In this document: positions 39,597-50,159 of the stretch, one piece after another
Numbering within the stretch: the first letter of the stretch is position 1
How the letters are laid out: each line of letters opens with the position of its first letter
Origin: Aromatoleum anaerobium
GTDB taxonomy: Bacteria > Pseudomonadota > Gammaproteobacteria > Burkholderiales > Rhodocyclaceae
Length of the DNA: 64,000 nucleotides
Direction of reading: 5' to 3'
Assembly (NCBI RefSeq): GCF_012910705.2
Contig: NZ_WTVG02000037.1
Span: 434,001-498,000 of the forward strand
The notes under the pieces: generated by a model
Database searches by the model: none
What the model saw: only the letters and a program-made list of their open reading frames with translations
Told to the model about the DNA's origin: nothing
Made by a program: the position numbers and the translations under genes

Positions 39597-40994
39597 TCAT
39601 CCAAGCGTGCTGCGGGCTCGGGCAATGGCGGCGCGGACCTGATCCGGCGCGGTGCCGCCGACATGCGCGCGTGACGCGAGCGAGCCTTCGACGGTCAGCA
39701 CCGCGAACACGTCGTCGCCAACGAGCGGCGAGAATGCGCGCAGCTCGTCGAGGCTGAAGTCCGGCAGGTCGCAGCCTTTCGCCTCGGCCGCGCGCACGGC
39801 GAGCGCGACCGCTTCGTGCGCGTCGCGGAACGGCAGGCCTTTCTTGACGAGGTAGTCGGCGAGGTCGGTCGCGGTCGCGTAACCTTGCTTGAGCGCGTCG
39901 CGCATCGCGTCGGCCTTGACGCGGATGCCGGTGATCATGTCGGCGTAGATGCGCAGCGTGTCGATGACCGTGTCGGCGGTGTCGAACAGCGGTTCCTTGT
40001 CTTCCTGGTTGTCCTTGTTGTAGGCGAGCGGCTGGCCCTTCATCAGCGTCAAAAGCGCGATCAGGCTGCCATTGACGCGCCCGGTCTTGCCGCGCACGAG
40101 TTCGGGTACGTCCGGGTTCTTCTTCTGCGGCATGATCGAGCTGCCGGTGCAGAAGCGGTCGGCGAGGTCGATGAAGCCGACGCGCGGGCTCATCCACAGG
40201 ATCAGCTCTTCGGACAGGCGCGACAGGTGGGTCATCAAGAGCGCGCTGGCGGCGCAGAATTCGATCGCGAAATCGCGGTCGCTGACGGCGTCGAGCGAGT
40301 TGTAGCAGACTTCGTCGAAGCCCAGTTCGCGCGCGACGAACTCCCGGTCGATCGGGTAGCTCGTGCCGGCGAGCGCGGCGGCTCCGAGCGGCAGGCGGTT
40401 CACGCGCTTGCGGCAGTCGGTGAAGCGCTCGGCATCGCGCCGGCTCATTTCAAAATAGGCCATCAGGTGGTGGCCAAAAGTCACCGGCTGGGCGATCTGC
40501 AGATGCGTGAAGCCGGGCATCGGCGTTGCGGCGTTGGCTTCGGCGACGTCGAGCAGGTTCTTCTGGAACTCCCCGATCAGCGCGAGAATCTGGTCGATCG
40601 CGTCGCGCAGCCACAGGCGGATGTCGGTCGCGACCTGGTCGTTGCGGCTGCGCCCGGTGTGCAGTCGCTTGCCGGCGTCGCCGACGAGCGCGGTGAGGCG
40701 CTTCTCGATGTTCAGATGCACGTCCTCGTCGTCGAGGTTCCAATCAAACTCTCCGCGCTCGATTTCGCCGCGGATCTGTACCATGCCGCGCTCGATGTCG
40801 GCGAGATCCTGCGCGCCGATGATGCCCTGCCGGGCGAGCATCTTCGCGTGCGCGAGCGAGCCGCGGATGTCCTGCCGCGCCATGCGCTGGTCGAAGAACA
40901 CCGAGGCCGTATAGCGCTTGACGAGGTCCGAGACCGGTTCGGAAAAACGGCCGGACCACGCCTTGGCCGGCTGCGAGGAGGAGGTGTCTGTCAT
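39597..40994 (-). CDS. argH: Argininosuccinate lyase
   Basis: This 465-residue enzyme of the fumarase/aspartase superfamily splits argininosuccinate to arginine and fumarate, the last step of arginine synthesis. It shows the N-terminal [10 protein letters not shown], the [13 protein letters not shown] region (about 107), the catalytic His segment [14 protein letters not shown] and the signature [11 protein letters not shown] (about 282). It is divergent from the algR-like gene. Confidence 0.97.
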   Translation of the reverse strand: MTDTSSSQPAKAWSGRFSEPVSDLVKRYTASVFFDQRMARQDIRGSLAHAKMLARQGIIGAQDLADIERGMVQIRGEIERGEFDWNLDDEDVHLNIEKRLTALVGDAGKRLHTGRSRNDQVATDIRLWLRDAIDQILALIGEFQKNLLDVAEANAATPMPGFTHLQIAQPVTFGHHLMAYFEMSRRDAERFTDCRKRVNRLPLGAAALAGTSYPIDREFVARELGFDEVCYNSLDAVSDRDFAIEFCAASALLMTHLSRLSEELILWMSPRVGFIDLADRFCTGSSIMPQKKNPDVPELVRGKTGRVNGSLIALLTLMKGQPLAYNKDNQEDKEPLFDTADTVIDTLRIYADMITGIRVKADAMRDALKQGYATATDLADYLVKKGLPFRDAHEAVALAVRAAEAKGCDLPDFSLDELRAFSPLVGDDVFAVLTVEGSLASRAHVGGTAPDQVRAAIARARSTLG

Positions 40995-41164
40995 AATGTC
41001 CGTGGAAGGGAAAACCGACCGGGAAGATCATTCGATGCCGCGGCGACGCAGGTTTTGTCCGCCGCGCATAAGGGGTGAAAAGTATAAAGCAAAAGCTCCG
41101 CCGGCTTTCGGCAGGAGCTTGTGACGCGGGTTTGCCCGCCGTCGCCACAACGGAGAATTCCTGC

Positions 41165-41926
41165 ATGACCGAAGCTGCTCTGCGAGTCGTCATCGTTGAC
41201 GACGAGGGGCCCGCCCGCGCACGCCTCAAGGACCTGCTCGACGACATCGCGGACACGCAACCGACGCGCGTCGTCGGCATGGCTGCGAACGGGCTCGAAG
41301 CGTTGCGCCTGATCGAAGACCTGGCGACCGATGTCGTGCTCGCCGACATCCGCATGCCGGTGATGGACGGGGTGGAACTCGCGCGCCATCTCAGCCGCCT
41401 CGAGTGTCCGCCTGCGGTGATCTTCACGACGGCATACGACGAATACGCGGTGCAGGCGTTCGACCTGGCGGCGACCGACTACCTGCTGAAACCGGTCCGC
41501 GCAGCGCGGCTTGCCGAAGCGCTTGCCCGCGCGCGCCGGCGCTCGCCCGCTGCCGACGCGCTGCTGGCCGGCCTTTCGCGCGGCGCAAGGCGCCATTTCA
41601 GTGTGACCGAGCGCGGGCGCATCGTGCTGGTGCCGGTTGCCGACGTGCTGTTCCTGCGCGCGGAACTCAAGTACGTCACCGCGCGCACCGCAGCGCGCGA
41701 GTTCCTGCTCGACGAGTCGCTGGTCCAGCTCGAACAGGAGTTCCGCGATCGCTTTGTCCGCATCCATCGCAACTGCCTCGTCGCGCGCGGCGTCGTGACG
41801 GGCGTCGAGCGCGCGGGCGAAGACGACGGCGAGCCGCACTGGGACGTCGTGCTCGCCGGCCTGGCCGAACGCCTGCCGATCAGCCGGCGGCAGTGGCCGG
41901 TGGTCCGGCACGCGCTCGGGCTCTGA
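41165..41926 (+). CDS. algR: AlgR-like response regulator with LytTR DNA-binding domain
   Basis: This 253-residue protein has a receiver domain (VDDE at about 11-14, phosphoacceptor Asp in LADIRMPVMDG, Lys in LLKPV) and a C-terminal LytTR domain (about 140-245, with RFVRIHRNCLVA). GGAG before ATG 41165 fixes the start. The location between argH and hemC is that of algR in Pseudomonas, but the algZ/fimS sensor gene normally between argH and algR is missing here. The regulon (pili, exopolysaccharide in Pseudomonas) is unknown in this organism. Confidence 0.87.
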   Translation: MTEAALRVVIVDDEGPARARLKDLLDDIADTQPTRVVGMAANGLEALRLIEDLATDVVLADIRMPVMDGVELARHLSRLECPPAVIFTTAYDEYAVQAFDLAATDYLLKPVRAARLAEALARARRRSPAADALLAGLSRGARRHFSVTERGRIVLVPVADVLFLRAELKYVTARTAAREFLLDESLVQLEQEFRDRFVRIHRNCLVARGVVTGVERAGEDDGEPHWDVVLAGLAERLPISRRQWPVVRHALGL

Positions 41927-41951
41927 CTCTCGCTCCGACGCGCGGACTTCC

Positions 41952-44708
41952 TCAGCCGCTGTTGCGCAAGCCGGCCGCGATGCCGTTGATCGAGATGTGG
42001 ATCCCGAGCCGGATGCGCGCGTCGTCGTGCGTCTCGCGGTGGCGGCGCAGCAGCTCGACCTGCACGTGGTTGAGCGGATCGAGGTAGGGAAAGCGGTTGC
42101 GGATCGAGCGCTTCAGCAGCGGGTTGCCGTCGAGGAGCTCGCGCTGGCCGGTGATCGCGAGCAGCACGTCGACGGTATCCTGCCATTCGCTGCGGATGCG
42201 GCCGAAGATTGCGTCGCGCAAGCTGACGTCCTTGACGAGCCCGGCGTAGCGCGACGCGATCGCCAGATCGGTTTTCGCCAGCACCATGTCCATGTTCGAC
42301 AGCAGCGCGGCGAAGAACGACCATTCCTGGTGCATCGCCTGCAGGCGGGCGATGCCGTCGTCGGGGTGTGCCGCGAGCCAGGTTTTCACCGCGCTGCCGA
42401 AGCCGAACCAGCCCGGCAGCATCAGGCGGCATTGCGACCAGCTGAACACCCACGGGATCGCGCGCAGGTCCTCGATGCGCGTGCCTTTCTTGCGCGACGC
42501 GGGCCGCGAGCCGATGTTCAGCTCGGCGATCTCCGAGATCACGGTGGATTCCCAGAAATAGCGCTCGAACCCTTCGGTGTCGTAGACCAGCCCGCGGTAC
42601 GCTTTGAGCGCGGCGTCCGACAGCGCCTGCATCGTGTCGAGGAACTCGGTGCGCGGCGCCGGAGCGCGATCGGCGAGCAGGCTCGCTTCGAGCGTCGCGG
42701 CGACGATGACTTCGAGGTTGCGCCGGCCGACTTCCGGGTTGCCGTATTTCGCCGCGATCACTTCGCCCTGCTCGGTGAGCCGGATCTGCCCCTGCACAGC
42801 GCCGCCGGGCTGCGCCAGGATCGCCTGGTAGCTCGGGCCGCCGCCCCGTCCGACCGAACCGCCGCGGCCGTGGAACAGGCGCAGGCGGATGCCGTGCCGC
42901 GCGAACACCTCGATCAGGCCGATCTCGGCCTTGTACAGCGCCCAGCCCGACGTCAGGAAGCCGCCGTCCTTGTTGCTGTCGGAATAGCCGAGCATGACTT
43001 CGTGCGTGCGGTCGCGGGAGGCGGCGAGCAGGTTCATGTATCCGGGCAGCGCGAACAGGCGGTCCATCACCGCCGGCGCGTTCGCGAGATCGTCGATCGT
43101 CTCGAACAGCGGGACGATATTCACGTCCAGTGCCCGTTCGTGCGGTCGCAGCAGGCCCGCTTCCTTCAGCAGCAGCGCGAGTTCGAGCAGATCGGAGACG
43201 TCGTCGGTCTTCGAGATGATGCAGTTCGGGATCGCCGCAGTGCCGTAGCGCCGGTGGGCGGCGCGCGCGGCGCGGAAGATCGCGAGCTCGCCTTCGGTCT
43301 CGTCGGAATAGCGCACGTGCGGCGACGCGAGCGGGCGCGGCGTCGCGAGTTCCTCGAGCAGCAGCGCGACGCGGGCCGGCTCGTCGAGTGCGGCGTAGTC
43401 GGTGCCGGCTTCGGCCGTCGCGAGGAGTTCGGCGACGACGCGCTCATGCACGTCGGAATTCTGGCGCAGGTCGATCGGCGCGAGGTGAAAGCCGAACACC
43501 CGCACCGCCCGCCGCAGGCGGCGCAGTTGCCCGCGTGCGAGCGCCGCCGAGCCGTTCGCGACGAGCGAGCGGTGAATGACGTCGAGATCATCGGCGAGTT
43601 CGGCGACCTTGGCATAGGGCTCAGCCACTGCTACCGGGTGGCGCGGCGGTTCGGTGCCGAGCAACGCGCGGTGGGTCGCGGCGAGCCGGGCGTAGATGCC
43701 GGAGATCGCACGCCGGTAGGGCTCGTCGTTGCGGTGGGGTGAATGATCAGGCGAGCGGCCGGCGAGCGCGAGCAGCGCGTCGGAGGCGGTGACCAGCCCG
43801 AGCGCGAGCGACAGGCGGCCACCGAGCGCGTGCAGTTCGTCGAGATAGAAGCCGAGCGCGGCGCCCGCCTGCATCGCGAGCGCGCGTTCGAGCACGTCGG
43901 CGGTGACAAAGGGGTTGCCGTCGCGATCGCCGCCGATCCAGCTGCCGATCTGCAGGAACGCCGGCAGTTCGAGTCCGGCGAGCGCCGGATCGCGGCTCGC
44001 GAGCTGGTCTTCGAGGTTCGCATAGAGGCGCGGCAGCTCGCGCAGGAAAGTCGCGTCGAAATACGACAGGCCGTTCGCGACTTCATCGACGACCGACAGC
44101 TTGGCCGGGCGCAGCATGCGCGTCTGCCACAGCGTCAGCACCGCGCGGCGCAGCGCCTCGTCGCTTTCCTCGCGCTCCTCGGGGGTCAGCGTCATGCGGT
44201 CGCGCGCGTCGAGCAGGCGGGCGATGTCGGTCTGGCAGTTGAGGATGCTCTTGCGCTGCACTTCGGTCGGATGCGCGGTCAGCACCGGCGAGATCAGCGC
44301 GGTGTCGAAGAACGCCGCGAGCCGCGCCGGCGGGAGCTCGCTCGCCAGCGCGCGCCCCAGTGCGTGCGCGACGCTGCCTTCGCGCGGCGCCGAGCCCGCG
44401 ATCAGGTGGGCGCGGCTGCGGCGGATGTGATGCTGGTCCTCGGCGATGTTCGACAGGTGCGAGAAATAGCTGAACGCGCGCACGACCTCGATCGTCTGTT
44501 CGCGCGACAGCGCGTCGAGGATGCCTTCGAGTTCGAGCCGCGCCGCGTTGTCGTCGTCGCGGCGGAAGCGCACCGAAGTCTGGCGGATGCGCTCGATCAG
44601 GCTGAACGCCGCTTCGCCCTGCTGGTCGCGCACGGTATCGCCGAGCACGCGCCCGAGCAGCCGGATGTCTTCGCGCAGCGGGGCGTCCTTGTCTTCAGCT
44701 TCAGTCAT
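41952..44708 (-). CDS. ppc: Phosphoenolpyruvate carboxylase
   Basis: This 918-residue enzyme replenishes oxaloacetate from PEP and bicarbonate. It has the catalytic His segment [13 protein letters not shown] (His about 146), [11 protein letters not shown] (about 262), [12 protein letters not shown] (about 580), [14 protein letters not shown] (about 612), and the C-terminal four-residue end ...RNSG that binds effectors (NTG in E. coli). ATG 44708 is preferred; longer in-frame extension lies over the hemC promoter region. It is inserted between algR and hemC and reads the other way. Confidence 0.96.
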   Translation of the reverse strand: MTEAEDKDAPLREDIRLLGRVLGDTVRDQQGEAAFSLIERIRQTSVRFRRDDDNAARLELEGILDALSREQTIEVVRAFSYFSHLSNIAEDQHHIRRSRAHLIAGSAPREGSVAHALGRALASELPPARLAAFFDTALISPVLTAHPTEVQRKSILNCQTDIARLLDARDRMTLTPEEREESDEALRRAVLTLWQTRMLRPAKLSVVDEVANGLSYFDATFLRELPRLYANLEDQLASRDPALAGLELPAFLQIGSWIGGDRDGNPFVTADVLERALAMQAGAALGFYLDELHALGGRLSLALGLVTASDALLALAGRSPDHSPHRNDEPYRRAISGIYARLAATHRALLGTEPPRHPVAVAEPYAKVAELADDLDVIHRSLVANGSAALARGQLRRLRRAVRVFGFHLAPIDLRQNSDVHERVVAELLATAEAGTDYAALDEPARVALLLEELATPRPLASPHVRYSDETEGELAIFRAARAAHRRYGTAAIPNCIISKTDDVSDLLELALLLKEAGLLRPHERALDVNIVPLFETIDDLANAPAVMDRLFALPGYMNLLAASRDRTHEVMLGYSDSNKDGGFLTSGWALYKAEIGLIEVFARHGIRLRLFHGRGGSVGRGGGPSYQAILAQPGGAVQGQIRLTEQGEVIAAKYGNPEVGRRNLEVIVAATLEASLLADRAPAPRTEFLDTMQALSDAALKAYRGLVYDTEGFERYFWESTVISEIAELNIGSRPASRKKGTRIEDLRAIPWVFSWSQCRLMLPGWFGFGSAVKTWLAAHPDDGIARLQAMHQEWSFFAALLSNMDMVLAKTDLAIASRYAGLVKDVSLRDAIFGRIRSEWQDTVDVLLAITGQRELLDGNPLLKRSIRNRFPYLDPLNHVQVELLRRHRETHDDARIRLGIHISINGIAAGLRNSG

Positions 44709-44937
44709 GGTCTGTTCCGGGTTTGAGGTGGGTATGTTGTGGGAGCTGCCGCCAGCTCGGCGGTGCACACGATGCGGATTCACGCCGCCGGGGCAGGGAA
44801 AAACGCGATTTGCACCCATGCTAGAATGCCGGCCAGCCCGTGCGCCATTGGCGCCAACCCTGATGTTGCATTGCGGCAACCCTTTGCTGCGAGCGACACC
44901 GATCCATTCCGATTTCTCCGTGACGAGTCTGCCCACC

Positions 44938-45882
44938 GTGAGCGCTACCTCCGACTTTCCCGCCCCCGAACGCATCGTAATCGCCACCCGCGAAAGCCGT
45001 CTCGCGCTGTGGCAGGCCGAACACGTCAAGGCCCGGCTCGAGGCGCTCTATCCGGGCTGTCGCGTCGAGCTGCTCGGCATGACCACACGCGGCGACCAGA
45101 TCCTCGACCGTCCGCTCGCGAAGGTCGGCGGCAAAGGGCTGTTCGTCAAGGAACTCGAAGCCGCGCTGCTCGAGGAGCGCGCCGACATCGCGGTGCATTC
45201 GATGAAAGACGTGCCGATGCAGCTGGCCGAACCGTTCGCGCTGCCGTGCATCTCGGCGCGCGAAGTGCCGCTCGACGCGTTCGTGTCGCCGCGCTACGCG
45301 AGCCTCGCCGACATGCCGCCGGGCACGGTCGTCGGCACCTCGTCGCTGCGCCGCGAATCGCAGCTGCATGCGCAGTTCCCGTTCCTGGCGGTCACGAGCC
45401 TGCGTGGCAACCTCGACACGCGGCTGCGCAAGCTCGACGAGGGGCAGTACGACGCGATCATCCTCGCCGCCGCCGGACTGCGGCGCCTCGGGTTGGCGGA
45501 CCGCATCCGCGCCGAACTGCCGTCCGAGGTGTCGCTGCCGGCGGCCGGGCAGGGCGCGCTCGGCATCGAATGCCTGGCCAAGCGCACCGACATCGCGGCC
45601 TGGCTCGCGCCGCTGAACGATGCCGACACTTCCGCCTGCGTGCGCGCCGAGCGTGCCGTCTCGCGCGCGCTCGCGGGCAGCTGCGAAGTGCCGCTCGGCG
45701 CCTACGCCGAGATGCGCGCCGGCCGGCTGTGGCTGCGCGGGTTCGTTGCGTTGCCCGATGGCAGTCGCATGGTCCGCGCCGAACGCGAAGGCGATGCGGC
45801 CGATGCCGAAGGGCTCGGGCTGGCACTGGCCGACGACTTGCGCGCGCAAGGAGCCGAAGACATCCTCGCGCGGCTGGGGTGA
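44938..45882 (+). CDS. hemC: Hydroxymethylbilane synthase (porphobilinogen deaminase)
   Basis: This enzyme joins four porphobilinogens into hydroxymethylbilane. It shows [19 protein letters not shown], the active-site Asp region HSMKDVP, the Arg-rich [10 protein letters not shown] and the dipyrromethane-cofactor Cys in [12 protein letters not shown] (about 248). Start GTG 44938 gives 314 residues, the normal length; GTG 44920 and ATG 44863 are in frame and cannot be excluded. A TAGAAT box at 44822-44827 is the probable -10. First gene of hemCDXY. Confidence 0.94.
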   Translation: MSATSDFPAPERIVIATRESRLALWQAEHVKARLEALYPGCRVELLGMTTRGDQILDRPLAKVGGKGLFVKELEAALLEERADIAVHSMKDVPMQLAEPFALPCISAREVPLDAFVSPRYASLADMPPGTVVGTSSLRRESQLHAQFPFLAVTSLRGNLDTRLRKLDEGQYDAIILAAAGLRRLGLADRIRAELPSEVSLPAAGQGALGIECLAKRTDIAAWLAPLNDADTSACVRAERAVSRALAGSCEVPLGAYAEMRAGRLWLRGFVALPDGSRMVRAEREGDAADAEGLGLALADDLRAQGAEDILARLG

Positions 45883-45910
45883 GCCCCGTACGGACGGCAC
45901 GGCATTGTCG

Positions 45911-46687
45911 ATGGCGCCGATGACGCGCAACACGCTCTGCGGACGTCACGTCGCAGTCACCCGCCCCGCCGGGCAGGCTGACAGCCTGTGCGAGGCGATC
46001 GCGGTGCGCGGCGGCATTCCGGTGCGCTTTCCGGTGCTCGCGATCGGCGCCGTCGACGGTGCGCAACTCGACGACATCGCCACGCGGCTCGATCAGTTCG
46101 ACCTCGCGTTTTTCGTCAGCCCGAACGCCGTGCAGCACGCGCTCACGCCGATCCTCGCGCGGCGCGCATGGCCGCCGCGAGTGGTCGTCGCGACCGTCGG
46201 CAAGGGGAGCGAGCGGGCGCTCGCGGCATTCGGTTTTCGCTCCGTTGTCGCGCCCCGCAGCGGTTTCGACAGCGAGTCCGTGCTTGCCCTGCCGGAATTC
46301 CGGCCCGAGGCGGTGCGCGGCCGGCGGATCGTGATCTTCCGCGGCGACGGCGGCCGCGATCTGCTCGGTGAAACCTTGCGCGAACACGGTGCCGACGTCG
46401 AATACGTGAGCTGCTATCGCCGCTTCCAGCCCGACCAGGACCCGGCTCCGCTGCTCGACCTCGCGCGGCGCGGCGTACTCGATGCGATCACGCTGACGAG
46501 CAGCGAAGGCGTCGCGAAGCTCGTCGCGATCGTCGGCGCCGAGGGCCTGCGCCTGCTGCGCCCGGTCCCGATCTTCGCGCCGCACCCGAGGATTGCGGCG
46601 CACGCCCGCGCGGCGGGCTTCGTGTGCGTCGTCGAAACCGGCCCCGGCGACGAAGGGCTGATTCGCGCACTCGAATCTCATTTCTAG
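45911..46687 (+). CDS. hemD: Uroporphyrinogen-III synthase
   Basis: This roughly 258-residue enzyme closes and inverts ring D of hydroxymethylbilane. The family is poorly conserved, but the two Rossmann-like lobes and the segments VAVTRPAGQAD (N-terminus), FFVSPNAVQHAL, YRRFQPD and ITLTSSEGVAKL are typical. Starts ATG 45911 and 45920 are both possible. It lies 28 bases after hemC. Confidence 0.92.
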   Translation: MAPMTRNTLCGRHVAVTRPAGQADSLCEAIAVRGGIPVRFPVLAIGAVDGAQLDDIATRLDQFDLAFFVSPNAVQHALTPILARRAWPPRVVVATVGKGSERALAAFGFRSVVAPRSGFDSESVLALPEFRPEAVRGRRIVIFRGDGGRDLLGETLREHGADVEYVSCYRRFQPDQDPAPLLDLARRGVLDAITLTSSEGVAKLVAIVGAEGLRLLRPVPIFAPHPRIAAHARAAGFVCVVETGPGDEGLIRALESHF

Positions 46688-46697
46688 CGACCTCGGT

Positions 46698-46709
46698 TAA
46701 ACTCTCGGC
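46698..46709 (+). promoter_or_regulatory. -10-like box six bases before the hemX ATG
   Basis: TAAACT-CTCGGC-ATG has the same geometry as dnaX, tamA and pepP, with no Shine-Dalgarno sequence. It lies just after the hemD stop, so an internal leaderless promoter would let hemXY be expressed apart from hemCD. Confidence 0.3.
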
Positions 46710-47981
46710 ATGAAAGAAGAAATTCCAGCGCTTTCCCAGCCTCCGCGTTCCGATCCGCCGTCGGGATCGACGCCGTCCACCTCGTCCTCCACGCCCCCGG
46801 CTTCCTCCACGAAGCGGGGCGGCGTCGCCACGGCCGTGGCGCTGGTCGCGCTCGCCGCCGCCGGGCTCGCCGGCTGGCAGGTGTACGCGTTGCGCTCGGG
46901 CGTCATCGAGATTCGCGAGGAAGTCGCCCAGCGCCTGGCGGCGAGCGATTCCGCGCTCGCCGAAGCGCGGGGATCGGCGCGTCAGCAGCAGGAGTCGATC
47001 GCGTCGCTGCAGGGCAAGATCGGCGCGCTCGAGGCGCACGTCGCGGCCACCGAAGGGCAGGCCGCCGCGCTCGAAAATCTCTACCAGGAGTTTTCGCGCA
47101 CGCGGGACGATCGGATCGTCGCCGAAGCGGAGCAGGCGATCGGCATCGCCGCGCAGCAACTGCAGCTGGCCGGCAACCACGAAGCCGCGCTGATCGCGTT
47201 GCAGGGGGCCGAGGCGCGGCTCGCGGCGCAGGACCGCGGCCAGTTCCAGGCCTTGCGCCGCGCGCTGGTGCGTGACATCGAGCGGCTCCAGACCGCGCCG
47301 CAGGTCGACGTGCCGGGCATCGCGCTGCGCCTGGAGGCGCTGCTCGAACGTGTGGACACCCTGCCGCTGGCTTTCGCCGGCCAACTCGACGATCCTGCTA
47401 CCGCCCGAAACGGGGCGAGCGCGCCGGAGCGCGCTTCGACCGACCCTTCGGTGATCGATTTCATCACCGGACTGGCGCGCGACATCTGGCGCGAAATGCT
47501 GACGCTGGTGCGAATCGAGCGTCTCGACCAGTCGCAGCCCGTGCTGCTGGCACCGGCGCAGAGCACCTATCTGCGCGAGAATCTCAAGATCCGCCTGCTG
47601 ACCGCGCGGCTCGCGCTGCTCGCGCGCGACGGCCGGACTTTCGCCGCCGACCTCGCGCAGGCGCGCGGCTGGATCGAACGCTTTTTCGACCAGCGCGACC
47701 CGGCCGTCCAGGAAACGCTCGCCGAACTCGCGGCGTTGCAGGCCTTGCCGGTCAAGGTCGAGCAGCCGACGCCGACCGAAAGCATTGCCGCCCTGCGGAT
47801 GCTGCAGGCACGCTCGGCCGAAGGCCGGCGGCCGCTCAACGGCACGCCGGCGCCCGGCGGTGCCGCGGCCTCGGCTACGGGCCGTTCGCCCGGCGGTGCG
47901 GCTTCCGCTCCCGCGACCCAGCCGGCGCCTGTCCCGCCCGCGCAGCCGCGCGAGCAGGCGCCGGCCGCCGGCGAGCGTTGA
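46710..47981 (+). CDS. hemX: HemX-like membrane protein
   Basis: This 423-residue protein has a Ser/Pro/Thr-rich cytoplasmic start, one membrane helix (about 39-60), a coiled-coil stretch (about 65-120) and a periplasmic helical domain of the HemX family. Despite the family's old name (uroporphyrinogen methyltransferase-like), no methyltransferase motif is present, and the function is unknown. The C-terminal 60 residues are low-complexity Ala/Pro/Gly. It sits in the conserved hemC-hemD-hemX-hemY order. Confidence 0.88.
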   Translation: MKEEIPALSQPPRSDPPSGSTPSTSSSTPPASSTKRGGVATAVALVALAAAGLAGWQVYALRSGVIEIREEVAQRLAASDSALAEARGSARQQQESIASLQGKIGALEAHVAATEGQAAALENLYQEFSRTRDDRIVAEAEQAIGIAAQQLQLAGNHEAALIALQGAEARLAAQDRGQFQALRRALVRDIERLQTAPQVDVPGIALRLEALLERVDTLPLAFAGQLDDPATARNGASAPERASTDPSVIDFITGLARDIWREMLTLVRIERLDQSQPVLLAPAQSTYLRENLKIRLLTARLALLARDGRTFAADLAQARGWIERFFDQRDPAVQETLAELAALQALPVKVEQPTPTESIAALRMLQARSAEGRRPLNGTPAPGGAAASATGRSPGGAASAPATQPAPVPPAQPREQAPAAGER

Positions 47982-47992
47982 GGAGACCCGGG

Positions 47993-49168
47993 ATGCGTGC
48001 CCTGCTCTGGCTCATCGCCCTGTTCGCTCTCGCTGCCGGGGTGGCGATGCTTGCGAGCATCAACACCGGCTACGTGCTCGTCGTGCTGCCGCCATGGCGC
48101 GCCCAGCTGTCACTGAATCTTCTCATCGTCGCGCTGCTGGCGGCGTTTTTCACCGGCTACGTGGCGCTCCGGCTGGTCGGGAAAACGATCGCGCTGCCGG
48201 GCCGGGTCGGCGTGTTTCGCGAGCGCCGGCGCAAGGACAAGGCCGGCCGAGCGCTGCGCGACGGCTTGCGTGCGCTGTTCGAAGGCCGCTTCGCGCAGGC
48301 GCTGAAGCTCTCCGGCAACGCTTTCGACGCCGGGGAAAGCCGCTCGATGGCGGCGCTCGTCGCGGCACGTGCGGCGCACGGCATGCACGATGACACCCGT
48401 TACCGGATCTGGATCGGGCGGGCCGCCGAGCAGGAAGAAGAAGCCCGTGTTGCGCGCCTCATGACGGAAGCCGAACTCGCGATCGAAGGGCGGCGTTTCG
48501 AGGAAGCCGCCGAACGGCTCGAAAATCTGCGCCTGTCCGGGCATCGCCACATCGCCGCGCTGCGCCTGTCGCTGAAGGTCGCTTCGGCGCTGGGGCACTG
48601 GGAAGAGGTGCTGCGCCTCGCGCGGCAGTTGCGCAAGCACAAGGCGCTGACGGACGAGCAGGCGCAACCGGTGGTGCGCCGCGCGCACGTCGAACGGATA
48701 CGCGAACTGGCCCGCGACGGCGAGGCGCTCGCGGCGTATTGGCGCAGCATTCCCGCTGCCGAATTGGGTGACCGGCGCATGGTCGAGGAAGCCGTTCCCT
48801 ATCTTGCCGCAGCGGGACAGGGAGCGCTGGTGCGCAAGACCGTGGAACGCATGCTCGACACCGAATGGGATGGGGGATTGGCGCGACTGTACGCCCAGTG
48901 CGCGAACGGCGATGCGACCGGCTGCCTCGCGCGTGCCGAAGGGTGGCTGCGCAAGCATCCGAAGGATGCGGACCTGCTGTATGCGCTCGGCCGGCTATGC
49001 GTGGCGGCGCAGCTGTGGGGCAAGGCGCAGAGTTACCTCGAGGCGTCGCTGAACCTTGCGCCGACAATCGAAACCCACCTCGCGCTCGCGCATCTGTTCG
49101 AGCGTCTCGAACGGGCCGAGGAGGCGCACGCCCACTATCGCGCGGCAGCCGAACACTTGGCTGCCTGA
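47993..49168 (+). CDS. hemY: HemY-like TPR membrane protein
   Basis: This 391-residue protein has two N-terminal membrane helices (about 3-24 and 40-62) and a TPR-rich remainder (helical pairs such as ALRDGLRALFEGRFAQALKL and YLEASLNLAPTIETHLALAHLF). This is the HemY_N family, which is unrelated to protoporphyrinogen oxidase; the exact role in tetrapyrrole metabolism is not established. GGAG before ATG 47993 sets the start. Confidence 0.9.
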   Translation: MRALLWLIALFALAAGVAMLASINTGYVLVVLPPWRAQLSLNLLIVALLAAFFTGYVALRLVGKTIALPGRVGVFRERRRKDKAGRALRDGLRALFEGRFAQALKLSGNAFDAGESRSMAALVAARAAHGMHDDTRYRIWIGRAAEQEEEARVARLMTEAELAIEGRRFEEAAERLENLRLSGHRHIAALRLSLKVASALGHWEEVLRLARQLRKHKALTDEQAQPVVRRAHVERIRELARDGEALAAYWRSIPAAELGDRRMVEEAVPYLAAAGQGALVRKTVERMLDTEWDGGLARLYAQCANGDATGCLARAEGWLRKHPKDADLLYALGRLCVAAQLWGKAQSYLEASLNLAPTIETHLALAHLFERLERAEEAHAHYRAAAEHLAA

Positions 49169-49217
49169 GCGTCTGCCTGAGTGGCCTCCTGAGCGGCCTC
49201 GCTCCCCCGCGCGGCAG

Positions 49218-50156
49218 TCAGCACCAGTCGCGCGGGACGAGAAACTCGTCATATAGACGCGCCTCGGTGCTGCCCGGCTCCGGCTGCCAGTCGTAGCGCC
49301 ATTTGACGAGCGGCGGCAGCGACATCAGGATCGACTCGGTGCGTCCGCCCGACTGCAGGCCGAACAGCGTGCCGCGGTCGAACACCAGGTTGAATTCGAC
49401 GTAGCGGCCGCGGCGGTAGGCCTGGAAGTCGCGCTCGCGTTCGCCATATGCGACGTCGCGTCGCCGCGCGACGATCGGCATATAGGCGTCGAGGAACGCG
49501 TCGCCGACGCTGCGTGTGAGCCCGAATGCGGCGTCGAAGTCCGTCTTGCCGTCGGCGCCCAGATCGTCGAAGAACAGGCCCCCGACACCGCGCGGTTCGT
49601 TGCGGTGTTTCAGGAAAAAGTACCGGTCGCACCATTCCTTGAGGCGACGGTATTCCGGCTCCCCGCCCCACGGCAGCACCGCGGCCCGGCAGGCGCGGTG
49701 GAAATCGCGCACGTCTTCCTCGTACGGGTAATAGGGCGTCAGGTCCATGCCTCCGCCGAACCACCACACCGGCGCCGCGGCAGGCGGCGCAACGGCAGCG
49801 TCCGGGTGCGACGCGATGAAGAAGCGCACGTTCATGTGCACCGTCGGACAGTAGGGGTTGCGCGGATGCAGCACCAGCGACACGCCCATCGCCTCGAACG
49901 CGCGGCCGGCCAGATCGGGGCGGTGCGCGGTCGCCGACGCGGGCATCGCGCCGCCGATCACATGCGAGAAATTGACCCCGCCCCGTTCGAAGAAACGGCC
50001 TTCCTCGATGACGCGCGTGATGCCTCCGCCGCCCGCCGGGCGCTGCCAGGCGTCCTCGCGGAAGCTGCCGCCGTCGAATCGCTCGAGCGCGGCGACGATG
50101 CGGCTTTGCAGGTCGAGCAGGTGCTGCCTGACGACGCGCGAATCGGGCGCGTCCAT
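49218..50156 (-). CDS. hemF: Oxygen-dependent coproporphyrinogen-III oxidase
   Basis: This 312-residue enzyme decarboxylates coproporphyrinogen III to protoporphyrinogen IX using O2. It shows [43 protein letters not shown] and the C-terminal [15 protein letters not shown]. It is last in the minus-strand run and follows purD after 3 bases. Aerobic enzyme present here; an anaerobic HemN is not in the window. Confidence 0.96.
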   Translation of the reverse strand: MDAPDSRVVRQHLLDLQSRIVAALERFDGGSFREDAWQRPAGGGGITRVIEEGRFFERGGVNFSHVIGGAMPASATAHRPDLAGRAFEAMGVSLVLHPRNPYCPTVHMNVRFFIASHPDAAVAPPAAAPVWWFGGGMDLTPYYPYEEDVRDFHRACRAAVLPWGGEPEYRRLKEWCDRYFFLKHRNEPRGVGGLFFDDLGADGKTDFDAAFGLTRSVGDAFLDAYMPIVARRRDVAYGERERDFQAYRRGRYVEFNLVFDRGTLFGLQSGGRTESILMSLPPLVKWRYDWQPEPGSTEARLYDEFLVPRDWC

Positions 50157-50159
50157 CGT

